Assembly: GCF_004340685.1 (NCBI RefSeq) | Contig: NZ_SLUN01000009.1 | Span: 1 to 46,920 of the forward strand | Direction: 5' to 3' | DNA length: 46,920 nucleotides | DNA from: Hydrogenispora ethanolica | GTDB lineage: Bacteria; Bacillota; UBA4882; UBA8346 | Part shown: positions 10,050-19,105 of the stretch, piece by piece | Layout of the letters: every line of letters starts with the position of its first letter | How positions within the stretch are numbered: position 1 is the first letter of the stretch | Notes under the pieces: model-generated | The model's input: the letters and a program-made list of their open reading frames with translations, nothing else | Database searches by the model: none | What the model was told of the DNA's origin: nothing | Made by a program: the position numbers and the translations under genes

Positions 10050-12299
10050 ATGACCACTAAAAAGGAGAAGCGGAAGCTTTTTCTGTATTGTATCGCGCTG
10101 GCCGTCGCCCTGGCCTTTAGTTCACTGGGTAACGCTCAGGCGGCAACGGCCGCTGTCGCCGAATCGACCCCGCAAACGGAGGAGACTGGCGGTGACAAGA
10201 CCCAACCGGGTGATTCCGCCACCGAAGTCGCGGTCACTGAAGTGGAAGTGACGGGAACCAAAGACGGACCGGTGGCGCGCGACGCCAATATCGGCGTACT
10301 GGGCGACAAGGATCTGATGGACACGCCTTTTAACGTCACCAGTTATACCGCCGAGACCATCGAAGACCAGCAGGCCGACACGCTGCACGACGTGCTGGTC
10401 AATGATCCGTCCGTTCGCTATGCTACCTCTAGCGGCCATAACAATGAAAACTATATGATCCGCGGTTTAGATGTAAATTATGAGCATCTCTATTTTAACG
10501 GCATGCAGGGTTTGGCACCGCACTACCAGGTTCCGGTCGAATTTCTGGAACGGGTGGAAGTGCTCAAAGGGCCCAGTTCCTTTCTTTACGGCGGCGTGAA
10601 CACCTCGGTGGGCGGCGCCATCAACCTGGTGCCCAAACGCGCCGGCGAAGAGGACATCACCAACTTTACCACCAGCTATGCCTCATCGTCCCACTGGGGC
10701 GGCCATCTTGACATTGGACGCCGCTTCGGCGAAAACAAGGAATGGGGCGTTCGCTTCAACGGCGTATACGCGGACGGCGAGACCGCAACCGACGACCAGT
10801 CCGGGGAAAGGATGCTGGGCGCTTTGGCCGTGGATTATCGCAGCGATAAATGGCGTTTCTCCCTGGATGCCTACCGTTCAGAAGTAACGAATGACAATGG
10901 CGCCGTCTCCATGTATTACCTAAATAATGGGTACGTGAAGGCGCCGGACGGCTCAACCAATATGTACAGGGGAACATCAGCCACGATGGAGAATACGGGT
11001 GTCCTGTTGAAAGGTGAATATGACATCCGGGACAATTTAACCGCTTATTTCGGTATCGGTACCTTATCAGCCAACGCAACCGGCTTTATTAACGGCAATC
11101 ATGTTCAGCTCCAGTCCGATGACGGAACGGCTAAACTCCGGAACATCTTTAAGCAAAACTTCTGGACCGAGAACACCTCATCCGAACTGGGGTTGCGCGG
11201 CACTTACCAGACCGGTGGAGTAAAGCATCAGTTTGTTTTAGGCGCAAACCTTATGGATGCGGATTATTCCAATGCTTTTGCTAATTACTTCCCTACTATT
11301 AATAGCTGGTCTATTTTAACGAACATTGATAACCCGATCTCAGTTGCCGACTACTATGACAGCGTAACGCAGCCAGCCAAGGGTAATAAGACGCGCGTTA
11401 CTGAACTTTCCAGTTTTTTGATGGCTGACACGCTTTCCTTTAACGAGGAAAAAGTACAGTTAACGCTGGGAGTACGTCGGCAAGAGATAGATGAGACAAC
11501 CTACAAGTACTCCAGTAATCTCCAGACCGGAGAACCGACTTCAATCACCAATTACGACTCCGACGCCACTACACCGATGGTCGGCCTCATCGTCAAACCG
11601 TGGGACGAATCGGTTTCACTCTACGCTAATTATATTGAAGCGCTTTCACCGGGAACTGTAGTTAGTTCGTCGTATGTAAATTACGGTGAATTACTGGAAG
11701 CGTATAAAACCAAACAGCATGAAATCGGCGTTAAGTGGGACAAGGGAAAAATCACTAATACGCTGTCCTTTTTCCAAATCGAAAAGCCAAATGGTATTAC
11801 TACGACGACTTCCGGCGGAAACTATTATTCTTATGACGGCGAACAGAGAAACCGCGGCATTGAATGGAATATCTTTGGCAGCATAGCGAAGGATCTCCGC
11901 CTTTTGGGCGGCATTGCCTATACGAAGGCTGAAATAGTCCGTACCAGCACAAGCGCAAGCGCTAATGAGGGCAATACCTCGTTTGGCGTACCGGAATGGA
12001 CGGCGAATATCGGCGCGGAGTGGGACACGCCGTGGGTTCAGGATTTAGCCCTTTCGCTCCAGGCCATATACACCAGTTCCCAATATATCGATAATGCCAA
12101 CACCATCAAAATACCGAGCTGGATGCGTTATGACATCGGCGCGCGATACAAAAGCGTCATTTCTACGATCCCGGTCACCTACCGGCTGAGTGTGATCAAC
12201 TTGTTTGACGAACACTACTGGGCAGGTTGCTTCAACGAATATTATGCCACCTTGGGCACCCCCCGTACTGTTAAACTGTCGGCAACCATGAAGTTCTGA
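10050..12299 (+). CDS. TonB-dependent siderophore receptor
   Basis: This 749-residue outer-membrane beta-barrel imports a ferric siderophore. It has a signal peptide (residues 1-32, basic start, hydrophobic core, ending AQA) and a plug domain at about 85-195, with DTPFNVTSYTAETI, NYMIRGLDV and VEVLKGPSSFLYGG, all typical of siderophore receptors of the TIGR01783 kind. The barrel closes with a C-terminal phenylalanine (LSATMKF), the usual outer-membrane assembly signal. EVEVTG near residue 66 may be part of a TonB box. A good ribosome site (AGAGGAG) precedes the ATG. It heads a group with the binding protein and esterase, and the operator-like palindromes lie upstream. The following esterases suggest a catecholate trilactone ligand, but the sequence does not show the ligand directly. 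Confidence 0.95.
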   Translation: MTTKKEKRKLFLYCIALAVALAFSSLGNAQAATAAVAESTPQTEETGGDKTQPGDSATEVAVTEVEVTGTKDGPVARDANIGVLGDKDLMDTPFNVTSYTAETIEDQQADTLHDVLVNDPSVRYATSSGHNNENYMIRGLDVNYEHLYFNGMQGLAPHYQVPVEFLERVEVLKGPSSFLYGGVNTSVGGAINLVPKRAGEEDITNFTTSYASSSHWGGHLDIGRRFGENKEWGVRFNGVYADGETATDDQSGERMLGALAVDYRSDKWRFSLDAYRSEVTNDNGAVSMYYLNNGYVKAPDGSTNMYRGTSATMENTGVLLKGEYDIRDNLTAYFGIGTLSANATGFINGNHVQLQSDDGTAKLRNIFKQNFWTENTSSELGLRGTYQTGGVKHQFVLGANLMDADYSNAFANYFPTINSWSILTNIDNPISVADYYDSVTQPAKGNKTRVTELSSFLMADTLSFNEEKVQLTLGVRRQEIDETTYKYSSNLQTGEPTSITNYDSDATTPMVGLIVKPWDESVSLYANYIEALSPGTVVSSSYVNYGELLEAYKTKQHEIGVKWDKGKITNTLSFFQIEKPNGITTTTSGGNYYSYDGEQRNRGIEWNIFGSIAKDLRLLGGIAYTKAEIVRTSTSASANEGNTSFGVPEWTANIGAEWDTPWVQDLALSLQAIYTSSQYIDNANTIKIPSWMRYDIGARYKSVISTIPVTYRLSVINLFDEHYWAGCFNEYYATLGTPRTVKLSATMKF

Positions 12300-12355
12300 G
12301 CAACAGGGCTATCATCACCCAGCTTCAGTTTTAAACCGGGCGAGCAAAGACGTTA

Positions 12356-12392
12356 AATTCAGGCTGATCCCAATAATGGATTGGCCTGAATT
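12356..12392 (+). other. Strong stem-loop between receptor and binding-protein genes
   Basis: AATTCAGGC (12356) pairs with GCCTGAATT (12384). Two G-T pairs and ATCC/GGAT extend it to about 15 bp, closing a 7-nt loop. Only a weak T run follows (GGCTGTTT), so full termination is doubtful. It may protect the 3' end of the receptor mRNA or act as a partial terminator that lowers expression of the next genes. Confidence 0.65.
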
Positions 12393-12433
12393 GGCTGTTT
12401 CGATATTTATGATTTGAGAAGGAGCAATTTGGA

Positions 12434-13414
12434 TTGAAAAAAATGTGGAATAGACACCCGGTGATATTTATCGCCATCTTCGGCCTGGTTATCGGAGTCT
12501 ACATAACCTTGAAGCCCCGCCGGACCGATCCGCCAAAGATACCGGTCGCAACAGAACATCAAGAAGAGGATAGAAAGATTTTTCGCTATCTCGGGAAAGA
12601 ATACGTTCTTCCTGTCAAAGCCGAGAAAATTGTCGTCACCGGAGCTTTGGAGGCGCTGGAGGATCTGCTGGCGCTAAAGGTTCAACCCGCCGGCGCGATG
12701 ACGATCGGCGGGAGTTTTCCGCCCCTGTTCACCGCGATTCTACGGGACGCCAAGCCGATTGGCGAAAGGACGCAGCCGAATTTGGAAGCCATCCTCAAGT
12801 TGCAACCCGATGTTATCCTTAGCAGCGATAAATTCCCGGCGGCGACGGCGGAACAATTGCAGAAAATCGCCCCGACGATTCCGATCTCCCATTTTCCCGA
12901 TGACGGTGCGGCCAACCTCCGTTTGCTCGGAGAGTTGACCGGCAAACAAGCATTGGCGGAAGAACTGCTCAAGGAGTATCAAACGAGCCTGGCGGCAGCC
13001 AAGGCGCGCCTGCCGGAAAAAGTCAAGGACCAGAAAGTGGTCGCGGTGCGGATTCGGGCGGGCAATATCAGCGTCTATCCGCCGCAGCTGTTCTTCAACG
13101 ACCTGCTCTACACCGACTTGGGCCTGCCGGTGCCGGAGGAGCTCAAAACCGCCAAAACCCAGGAAGTCATCTCACTGGAAAAATTCAGCGCAATGGATCC
13201 CGACTATATTTTTGTGCAATACGCCGTCGCCGAAAGTCCGGCCCATCCCAAAATCTTGGACGAATTGCGGCAGAATCCGGTCTGGCGCAACATGAAGGCT
13301 GTGAAAAACGGCCATGTCTTCATCAATGTGGTGGATCCGTTGCTCCAAGGGGTGTCCTTCGGCGGGAAACTGGAGTTTTTGAAAGCGGCTGTCGCAAAAT
13401 TATCTGAAGAATAA
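12434..13414 (+). CDS. Iron-siderophore ABC transporter substrate-binding protein
   Basis: This 326-residue FepB/FhuD-type periplasmic binding protein should pass the ferric siderophore to the FecCD permeases encoded at 16183-18256. Residues 9-27 form one hydrophobic segment (PVIFIAIFGLVIGVYITL). No lipobox cysteine is seen, so it is probably held by an uncleaved anchor. The family pattern is visible in KIVVTGALEALEDLLAL, PNLEAILKLQPDVILSS and IAPTIPISHF. The TTG start fits GAAGGAG 9 nt upstream; the next in-frame ATG is too far from that site. It ends 14 bp before the Fes-like esterase gene, so the two are surely cotranscribed. Confidence 0.9.
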   Translation: MKKMWNRHPVIFIAIFGLVIGVYITLKPRRTDPPKIPVATEHQEEDRKIFRYLGKEYVLPVKAEKIVVTGALEALEDLLALKVQPAGAMTIGGSFPPLFTAILRDAKPIGERTQPNLEAILKLQPDVILSSDKFPAATAEQLQKIAPTIPISHFPDDGAANLRLLGELTGKQALAEELLKEYQTSLAAAKARLPEKVKDQKVVAVRIRAGNISVYPPQLFFNDLLYTDLGLPVPEELKTAKTQEVISLEKFSAMDPDYIFVQYAVAESPAHPKILDELRQNPVWRNMKAVKNGHVFINVVDPLLQGVSFGGKLEFLKAAVAKLSEE

Positions 13415-13428
13415 GGAGAGGACGGATT

Positions 13429-15090
13429 TTGAAGCGACAAGCGAAGCCGGGCCGGGCGACCCGGGGCGCGCGGTTGTCAGCGGAACCGGTCCGAGGTTTC
13501 CTCGGCGGCGGAAGCGCGACCGAGCATCCGCTGGATTTGCCGCTCCAAGCGATCGCTTTGATCGCGCTCGAAGCCGAAGGTTTACGCGGCATTTTAACCA
13601 TTCTCGATCCGCAAGCGCGGCGGGTACGGGGCTGGACCATCGATGACGACGGCAGCCGTTCCTTTGCTTTTGTGGCGGAGGAGGCCGGGACATACCGCGT
13701 CCAATTGGCAGCCGGGGCCGGAGCGGGAAACTACCGTCTAACCCTCATTCAAACATTGTCCCTGGAGGAACGGGTCCGGCCCGTAGCCAACCCGCGCCTG
13801 GAGAGTTCCCGCATCCAACAGCTGCGCGCCGCTCTGACAGTCCGGCCGGAGCGGGCGCTAGCCTCCTTTTGGCGGGAGGCCGCGGCGGAAGGGACGCCCC
13901 TCCGGGAGGCCGACCCCCGGGATCCCCGGATGACCCTTTGTACGTTTCTCTGGCGCGGGAATGCGGCAACCCGCAATGTCCGGGTTCATCTTTTATACCG
14001 GACGACCCTTCCCAATGATTATGACCTGGCCTTGTTGCCGGGAACCGATGTCTGGCACACCACCATTCGCTTGCCGTCCCAAGGCCGGTTTGCCTATACG
14101 TTGCTGGTGAACGCGCCGTCGCTGGCTCCACCGGATATCGACAGCGCGCCGGAGCATAAATTGCTCTATTTTGCCGTCTCTCAGGCGGACCCGCTGAATC
14201 CCCGGCGTTGTTTCGACGAGCCCGGCAGCCGTTATGAGGCGCTGTCGCCGCTGGTATTGCCGGATGCGCCGCCCCAGCCGTGGACACAGGAGCGTCCGGA
14301 TGTCGCCCGGGGCGCGCTGCGGCGGGTAACCTTCAAAAGCGAACTGTTGCAAGATGAACGGCATGTATCGGTCTATACGCCGTCCGGCTACTCCGCAGGG
14401 GCCAAACCTTACGGACTGCTTTTCGTATTCGACGAGCAGTGGTACCTGTCGCGCGTACCGACACCGACCATTCTCGATAACCTGCTGGCGGACGGGAAGA
14501 TACCGCCATTGGTGGCGATCCTGATCGGCAACGGCCCCGGCGACGCGCGCAGCCGGCAGTTGCCGTGCCATCCGTTGTTTGCCGATTTTATGGTGAAAGA
14601 GCTGATCCCCTGGGTTCAGCGGCATTACAATGTCACGGCTGAGCCGGGCCGCACGATCATTGCCGGGGCAAGCTACGGCGGTTTGGCAGCCACCTATGTC
14701 GCGCTGCGCTACCCGGAGCGGTTTGGCAATGTGCTGTCGCAATCGGGTTCCTATTGGTGGCAACCGCCAGTAAAACCGGATCGGTCGAATGAGTTCAACC
14801 CCTACCGGGAAGGAAACTATATCGCCGCGCTGGTGATTCAACGTCCGAAACTTGCGTTGCGTTTTTATCTGGATGCGGGAACCGGGGAAATCGATCGTAC
14901 GGGGAACGGGCGCTCGATTCTGGCCGCGAACCGCCATTTGCGCGACGTGTTGCTGGCCAAAGGCTATGAAGTCCATTACCGCGAATTTGTCGGCGGGCAT
15001 GACTTCTTGAGTTGGCGCGGCACCTTGGCCGACGGCCTCATCGCATTGAGCGCCGGTTGGGCCGGGGCCGGCCCGCCCCCCGATTGCTGA
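13429..15090 (+). CDS. fes: Fes-type ferric catecholate esterase
   Basis: The 553-residue protein has the two parts of enterochelin esterase. An N-terminal beta-rich domain (about 30-290, with VRVHLLYRTTLPNDYDLALL) is followed by an alpha/beta hydrolase of the esterase D class. The nucleophile is Ser415 in GASYGG and the likely catalytic His is 524 (GGHDFLSWR). Fes cleaves the trilactone of ferric enterobactin-like siderophores in the cytoplasm, and no signal peptide is seen. The TTG start has AAGGAGAG 8 nt upstream. It directly follows the binding-protein gene. The assignment to catecholate trilactones is by family; the exact substrate is unknown. Confidence 0.88.
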   Translation: MKRQAKPGRATRGARLSAEPVRGFLGGGSATEHPLDLPLQAIALIALEAEGLRGILTILDPQARRVRGWTIDDDGSRSFAFVAEEAGTYRVQLAAGAGAGNYRLTLIQTLSLEERVRPVANPRLESSRIQQLRAALTVRPERALASFWREAAAEGTPLREADPRDPRMTLCTFLWRGNAATRNVRVHLLYRTTLPNDYDLALLPGTDVWHTTIRLPSQGRFAYTLLVNAPSLAPPDIDSAPEHKLLYFAVSQADPLNPRRCFDEPGSRYEALSPLVLPDAPPQPWTQERPDVARGALRRVTFKSELLQDERHVSVYTPSGYSAGAKPYGLLFVFDEQWYLSRVPTPTILDNLLADGKIPPLVAILIGNGPGDARSRQLPCHPLFADFMVKELIPWVQRHYNVTAEPGRTIIAGASYGGLAATYVALRYPERFGNVLSQSGSYWWQPPVKPDRSNEFNPYREGNYIAALVIQRPKLALRFYLDAGTGEIDRTGNGRSILAANRHLRDVLLAKGYEVHYREFVGGHDFLSWRGTLADGLIALSAGWAGAGPPPDC

Positions 15091-15108
15091 CCGCCGGAAT
15101 GACGGCGC

Positions 15109-15876
15109 TTACACCGCGTCGTTCCGCTGGAGGCTGTTTTTTCTGAATTCCAAAGGCGTCCGGCGCATTAATTTTTTAAAGATCAGGTTGTAATAGTTCT
15201 GATTATTGAAACCCACCGCAAGGGCGATATCTAATACCGGCAGATCCTCCTCGGCCAGCATTTTTTTACTCTTTTCAATCCGCAATTCATTCAGAAACTG
15301 GGAGAAAGTCTTCCCGGTTTCTTTTTTAAAGAGATTGCACAGATAGGATTTGCTGATCTTAAGGTAGTGCGCGGTATCCTCCAACGTCATCGGCTCGTGA
15401 TAACGGGCATCCATGTAGTCAATGGCCTTTTTCACATACAAGCTATAGGGTTGCTCGTAGTAGGTTTTGAGCTTTTGTTTAAAATAGGCGCTATCCGCGG
15501 CGATGGTTCGCAACAACTCCAATAGGTACGGAATGCAATAAGCCGGCTTGTAGACGAGGGAATCTCTCGCGGCTTTGGGCTGTGATGCATAAGGCCCGAT
15601 GATATGGAAGCCCCGGTTGATATTTTTGCCGCAAATCTGGCAAGCGGTGAAATGAATATGCTCCGGCGCAGTGATGGTTACAAAGCGGGTGTGAACTGCC
15701 GTTAACTCCTTTTTCGCTTGCTCGAAAACATGCTGGCGCTCAAACAGTTCATCCATTGCCCCGGAATACCCCGCCGAATGGATGGGGATGCCATTAAAAT
15801 CAACCGACCGGATGGGAATGTGGGTACAAACGTAAAACTTCTCAATCGTCTCCCGGATATGCTCGTGAACCAGCAC
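15109..15876 (-). CDS. AraC-family transcriptional regulator
   Basis: The C-terminal 100 residues are a double helix-turn-helix AraC domain (YLKISKSYLCNLFKKETGKT and later DIALAVGFNNQNYYNLIFKK). The N-terminal part contains CQICGKNINRGFHIIGPY, a small Cys-containing sensor-like segment whose ligand I cannot name. The GTG at 15876 is preferred because AAAGGAGG lies 8 nt upstream; a TTG at 15882 is only 2 nt from that site. The gene is divergent from the permease operon and convergent with fes, so it is probably the local activator of siderophore uptake. Direct GTTATAA repeats in the divergent intergenic region are candidate binding sites. Confidence 0.9.
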   Translation of the reverse strand: MLVHEHIRETIEKFYVCTHIPIRSVDFNGIPIHSAGYSGAMDELFERQHVFEQAKKELTAVHTRFVTITAPEHIHFTACQICGKNINRGFHIIGPYASQPKAARDSLVYKPAYCIPYLLELLRTIAADSAYFKQKLKTYYEQPYSLYVKKAIDYMDARYHEPMTLEDTAHYLKISKSYLCNLFKKETGKTFSQFLNELRIEKSKKMLAEEDLPVLDIALAVGFNNQNYYNLIFKKLMRRTPLEFRKNSLQRNDAV

Positions 15877-15907
15877 TGTCAATCCCTCCTTTAACTTCTG
15901 AAATATG

Positions 15908-15960
15908 GTTATAAAAATCGCAATATCGTTATAAGGAACCCTTTGAAAAAATGGTATGAT
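15908..15960 (+). promoter_or_regulatory. Direct repeats and extended -10 promoter facing the permease operon
   Basis: Two GTTATAA copies (15908-15914 and 15928-15934) are spaced exactly 20 bp, two helical turns, as AraC dimers often require. The second copy covers the place of a -35 element for an extended -10 promoter, TGGTATGAT (15952-15960), reading toward the permeases. A poor -35 with an activator site next to it is the usual layout for AraC-type activation. Confidence 0.45.
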
Positions 15961-16068
15961 GAATTACGTCGCAACGGACAGTCTCAACAGCATACCTTTT
16001 CAGGGCGGCTTTTCGCGATACTTGCGCACTGGATCCCGGCGCCGCAAGAGGGAGCGATTTGCGGCCTA

Positions 16069-16088
16069 AAGTTAGTTTAAACTAACTT
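16069..16088. promoter_or_regulatory. Putative iron operator, copy 2 (perfect 20-bp palindrome)
   Basis: AAGTTAGTTTAAACTAACTT is self-complementary over all 20 bases. It lies downstream of the predicted start of transcription of the permease operon and before its first gene, a position suited to repression. The inner TTAGTTTAAACTAA matches 12 of 14 bases of the TTAGGTTAACCTAA type bound by MntR/DtxR-family repressors, as I remember that consensus. Confidence 0.7.
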
Positions 16089-16182
16089 AACGTACAAATC
16101 AATCCTGGAAGTGTTGCGGTATGGTTAACTCTTGATTCAATGATGGGGATCCTTGATGCGAAATTTCATATAGGCGGATTTC

Positions 16183-17238
16183 ATGCATCCAACAATTCCG
16201 AATTCTTTCAAGATAAGCGGGTCCAAGACAATGCGTTTAAAAGTTTATCTTCCGTATCTGATTTTGCTCGCCGCGCCGGTTCTGATTTTGGTGATGGTCT
16301 TCTTATCGATCCGTTACGGGGCGAAGCAGATGGACTGGGATACCGTCCAAACGGCGTTGCTGCACTTTGATCCGGACAATGTCAATCACCAGATCATTAT
16401 CGGTTCTCGGCTGCCGAGAGCCGCCGGGACGCTGCTGATCGGAGCCGCCCTGGCGGTCTCGGGAGCCCTGATGCAGGGGATCACCGGGAATTATCTGGCT
16501 TCTCCCAGCCTCATGGGAGTGACGGACGGTTCCGCTCTGGCGATCACCCTTTGCCTGCTGGTGATGCCCGATGCGACGGTTTTGGAACAGATGGCTTTTT
16601 CGTTTCTCGGCTCAGCCCTCGGCGCGGGTCTGGTGTTCGGAATGGGCTCCCTGGTGCCCAACGGATTGTCTCCGGTCAGGCTGGCGATTCTGGGGACGAT
16701 CACCGGGACCTTCCTGAGCGGGGTTGCGGCGGCCCTGGCCCTTTATTACCACGTCGCCCAGGATATCAGTTTTTGGTATAACGCGCGGCTCCACCAGCTG
16801 AACCCGGAGTATCTCAAACCGGCGCTTCTTTTCATGGCCGCGGGCTTCGGCATCGCGCTCTGGGCATCGCGGTCCATCACCTTGCTCAGCTTGGGAGAAG
16901 AGGTGGCTCTCAGTCTGGGCCAGCGGACCGCGCTGATCAAAGGGGTGGCCGCCTTGGCCGTGATGCTTTTAACTGGGGTCGCAGTGGCTTTGGCCGGGAA
17001 AATCGGTTTTGTGGGCCTGATCATCCCGCATATCGTCCGTTATCTGGTGGGCGTCGATTATAAACGGGTTATTCCCTGCGCCGCAGTGTTGGGCGGGATC
17101 TTTCTGGCTGGCTCGGATCTGCTCAGCCGTTTCTTGAATTATCCCTTTGAAACACCGGTCGGAGTGGTCACCGCCTTGATCGGCGTGCCTTTCTTCCTGT
17201 ACCTCGCGCGAAAGCGGGGTGGCAACCAGGATGCCTAG
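16183..17238 (+). CDS. FecCD-family siderophore ABC permease, first subunit
   Basis: The 351-residue inner-membrane protein has about nine to ten hydrophobic segments and the family signatures RLPRAAGTLLIGAALAVSGA, GNYLASPSLMGVTDGSA, and near the C-terminus GKIGFVGLIIPHIVRYLVG. It forms the channel with the next gene product. The start at 16183 has AGGCGG close by; an alternative ATG at 16231 (MRLKVYLPY) begins right at the first membrane segment and cannot be excluded. It opens the operon running through exbD. Confidence 0.93.
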   Translation: MHPTIPNSFKISGSKTMRLKVYLPYLILLAAPVLILVMVFLSIRYGAKQMDWDTVQTALLHFDPDNVNHQIIIGSRLPRAAGTLLIGAALAVSGALMQGITGNYLASPSLMGVTDGSALAITLCLLVMPDATVLEQMAFSFLGSALGAGLVFGMGSLVPNGLSPVRLAILGTITGTFLSGVAAALALYYHVAQDISFWYNARLHQLNPEYLKPALLFMAAGFGIALWASRSITLLSLGEEVALSLGQRTALIKGVAALAVMLLTGVAVALAGKIGFVGLIIPHIVRYLVGVDYKRVIPCAAVLGGIFLAGSDLLSRFLNYPFETPVGVVTALIGVPFFLYLARKRGGNQDA

Positions 17239-18256
17239 GGAGGAAGCGTGGAAACGGTACCGGACAGTGTTATGGACCGGATTGGGGCTGGTCTTGCTCG
17301 TGACTTATTTCAGCCTGACTCATGGAGTAATGGAAATGACCGCCCGGGATGTTTTGAAAACGCTGCTGCGGATCGATCCGGTCCGCCGGTACGATCTGCT
17401 GATCCTGGAGTTCCGCTTGCCGCGAATCGTCACCGCCGGATTGGTCGGCGCGGCGTTGGGCGTGGCCGGAGCGGCGATCCAGGGGATCATCCGCAACGGA
17501 CTGGCCGATCCCGGAATTTTGGGCATCAATTCCGGCGCCGGGGTGGGGATCGTAACGTATATCGTTTTCTTTCAGGAGAAGATCGCCGGCACCGGCTGGC
17601 TTGCCGTAATGGCCATGCCCTTCTGCGGCTTGATGGGAGGGCTGGGAGCGGCATTGCTCATCTATTATCTGGCGCGGCAAAACGGCCGGTTGGATCCGCA
17701 GCGGTTATTGCTGACCGGGATCGCGGTCAGTTCCGGCCTGGGCGCCGTGATCCTGTATGTAACGTTGAAGATGAGCAGCGGGGATTTTCAGATGGCTGCG
17801 ATCTGGCTCGCCGGAAGCGTCGATAAGGCCAACTGGCGGCAGCTTGCGGCGCTCCTGCCCTGGCTCGGCATTTTGATTCCGTTACTAATCCGCAAGGCGC
17901 AGCTGCTAGATGTGTTCCAATTGGAGGAGAGCAGCGTGAGGAGCCTGGGAGTGGCCGCCGAAAAGGAGAAAGCCTTTTTCCTTTTGAGCGCGGTCGGACT
18001 GGTGGGCGCGTGCGTTTCAGTAGCGGGGGGAATTGGTTTTGTCGGCTTGATCGCGCCCCACATGGCCAGGCGTCTGGCAGGCATCGCCCACCGGCGAATG
18101 ATCCCGGTCTCCGGAATGTTGGGGATGCTTTTGGTGATCAGCGCCGATTGGATCGCCAGGACCCTCTTCGCCCCGGCGGAGATCGCGGTCGGGATCATCA
18201 TTTCCTTAATCGGAGCGCCGTATTTCATCTATCTGCTATTCACTGCCAAAGCATAG
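17219..18256 (+). CDS. FecCD-family siderophore ABC permease, second subunit
   Basis: This is a partner of the preceding permease, with the same landmarks: FRLPRIVTAGLVGAALGVAG, GILGINSGAGVGI and GGIGFVGLIAPHMARRLAG. The GTG start lies 20 bp inside the upstream gene; an ATG at 17231 is also possible, and either gives overlapping, coupled translation. The two permeases plus ATPase match the FepDGC/FhuBC plan with separate channel subunits. Confidence 0.93.
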   Translation: MATRMPREEAWKRYRTVLWTGLGLVLLVTYFSLTHGVMEMTARDVLKTLLRIDPVRRYDLLILEFRLPRIVTAGLVGAALGVAGAAIQGIIRNGLADPGILGINSGAGVGIVTYIVFFQEKIAGTGWLAVMAMPFCGLMGGLGAALLIYYLARQNGRLDPQRLLLTGIAVSSGLGAVILYVTLKMSSGDFQMAAIWLAGSVDKANWRQLAALLPWLGILIPLLIRKAQLLDVFQLEESSVRSLGVAAEKEKAFFLLSAVGLVGACVSVAGGIGFVGLIAPHMARRLAGIAHRRMIPVSGMLGMLLVISADWIARTLFAPAEIAVGIIISLIGAPYFIYLLFTAKA

Positions 18257-18280
18257 GAAAGGTTTGCAAGGTTCACGAAG

Positions 18281-19105
18281 ATGAGTATTTTACGCGTGGA
18301 AAAACTGCGGGTCTGTTACGGAAGAAATGTCATTTTGCACGATCTCGATCTGACCGTGGCGGCGGGGAAAATCACGGCGATCATTGGGCCAAACGGTTGC
18401 GGCAAATCGACCTTGCTCAAAGCCATGGGCCGGATCATCCGGCCGCAGCAGGGCGCGGTTTATTTGCATGGAACCGATCTCAGCCGGCTCCCCACCCGCC
18501 AGGTCGCCCAACGGCTGGCGGTCCTGCCCCAGCATCCGGTCGCGCCCCCTGAATTGACCGGGGAAGAACTGGTGGCTTTCGGGCGGTTTCCCCATCAGCA
18601 AAAGATGAATCAGTTGACAGCCAAGGATAAGGAAGCCATTGCCCGGGCGATGGAGCTCACGGGGGTGAGCCCGTTCCGGGAGCGGCCCATCGGGAGCCTG
18701 TCGGGCGGCGAACGCCAAAGGATCTGGCTGGCCATGGCGTTGGCGCAAGAGACGGAAATTCTGCTATTGGATGAGCCGACGACCTATTTGGACATGGCCC
18801 ACCAGTTGGAGATGCTGCAGATCGTGGAGCGGCTGAATCAGGAACGGCGCTGCGCCATTGTGATGGTGTTGCACGATATCAACCATGCCGCCCGTTTTTC
18901 CCATACGATCGTCGCGATGAAACAGGGCCGGATTCTTGCGGCCGGCAATCCCCAAGCGACGATCACGACGGAAGTGTTGCGGAGCGTTTTTCAGATCGAA
19001 GCGCGGGTGATGGCGGATCCGCTTCGCGGAACGCCGGTCTGCTTCGGTTATGACCATGCGCCGGTAGATTTAGATTTCATTCGGGAGAAGCGATATGAAA
19101 GGTAA
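18281..19105 (+). CDS. Siderophore ABC transporter ATP-binding protein
   Basis: The 274-residue cytoplasmic ATPase is of the FepC/FhuC class. It has a Walker A at 36-44 (GPNGCGKST), signature motif LSGGERQR at 140-147, Walker B LLLDEP at 161-166, and a D-loop followed by the switch His in VLHDINHA. It powers the two permeases upstream. Its end overlaps the next esterase gene by 11 bp. Confidence 0.95.
   Translation: MSILRVEKLRVCYGRNVILHDLDLTVAAGKITAIIGPNGCGKSTLLKAMGRIIRPQQGAVYLHGTDLSRLPTRQVAQRLAVLPQHPVAPPELTGEELVAFGRFPHQQKMNQLTAKDKEAIARAMELTGVSPFRERPIGSLSGGERQRIWLAMALAQETEILLLDEPTTYLDMAHQLEMLQIVERLNQERRCAIVMVLHDINHAARFSHTIVAMKQGRILAAGNPQATITTEVLRSVFQIEARVMADPLRGTPVCFGYDHAPVDLDFIREKRYER

Noticed and set aside
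13993-15000. 335-codon minus-strand frame across the Fes gene
   Set aside because: It is a shadow of the real esterase, whose catalytic motifs are intact on the plus strand.
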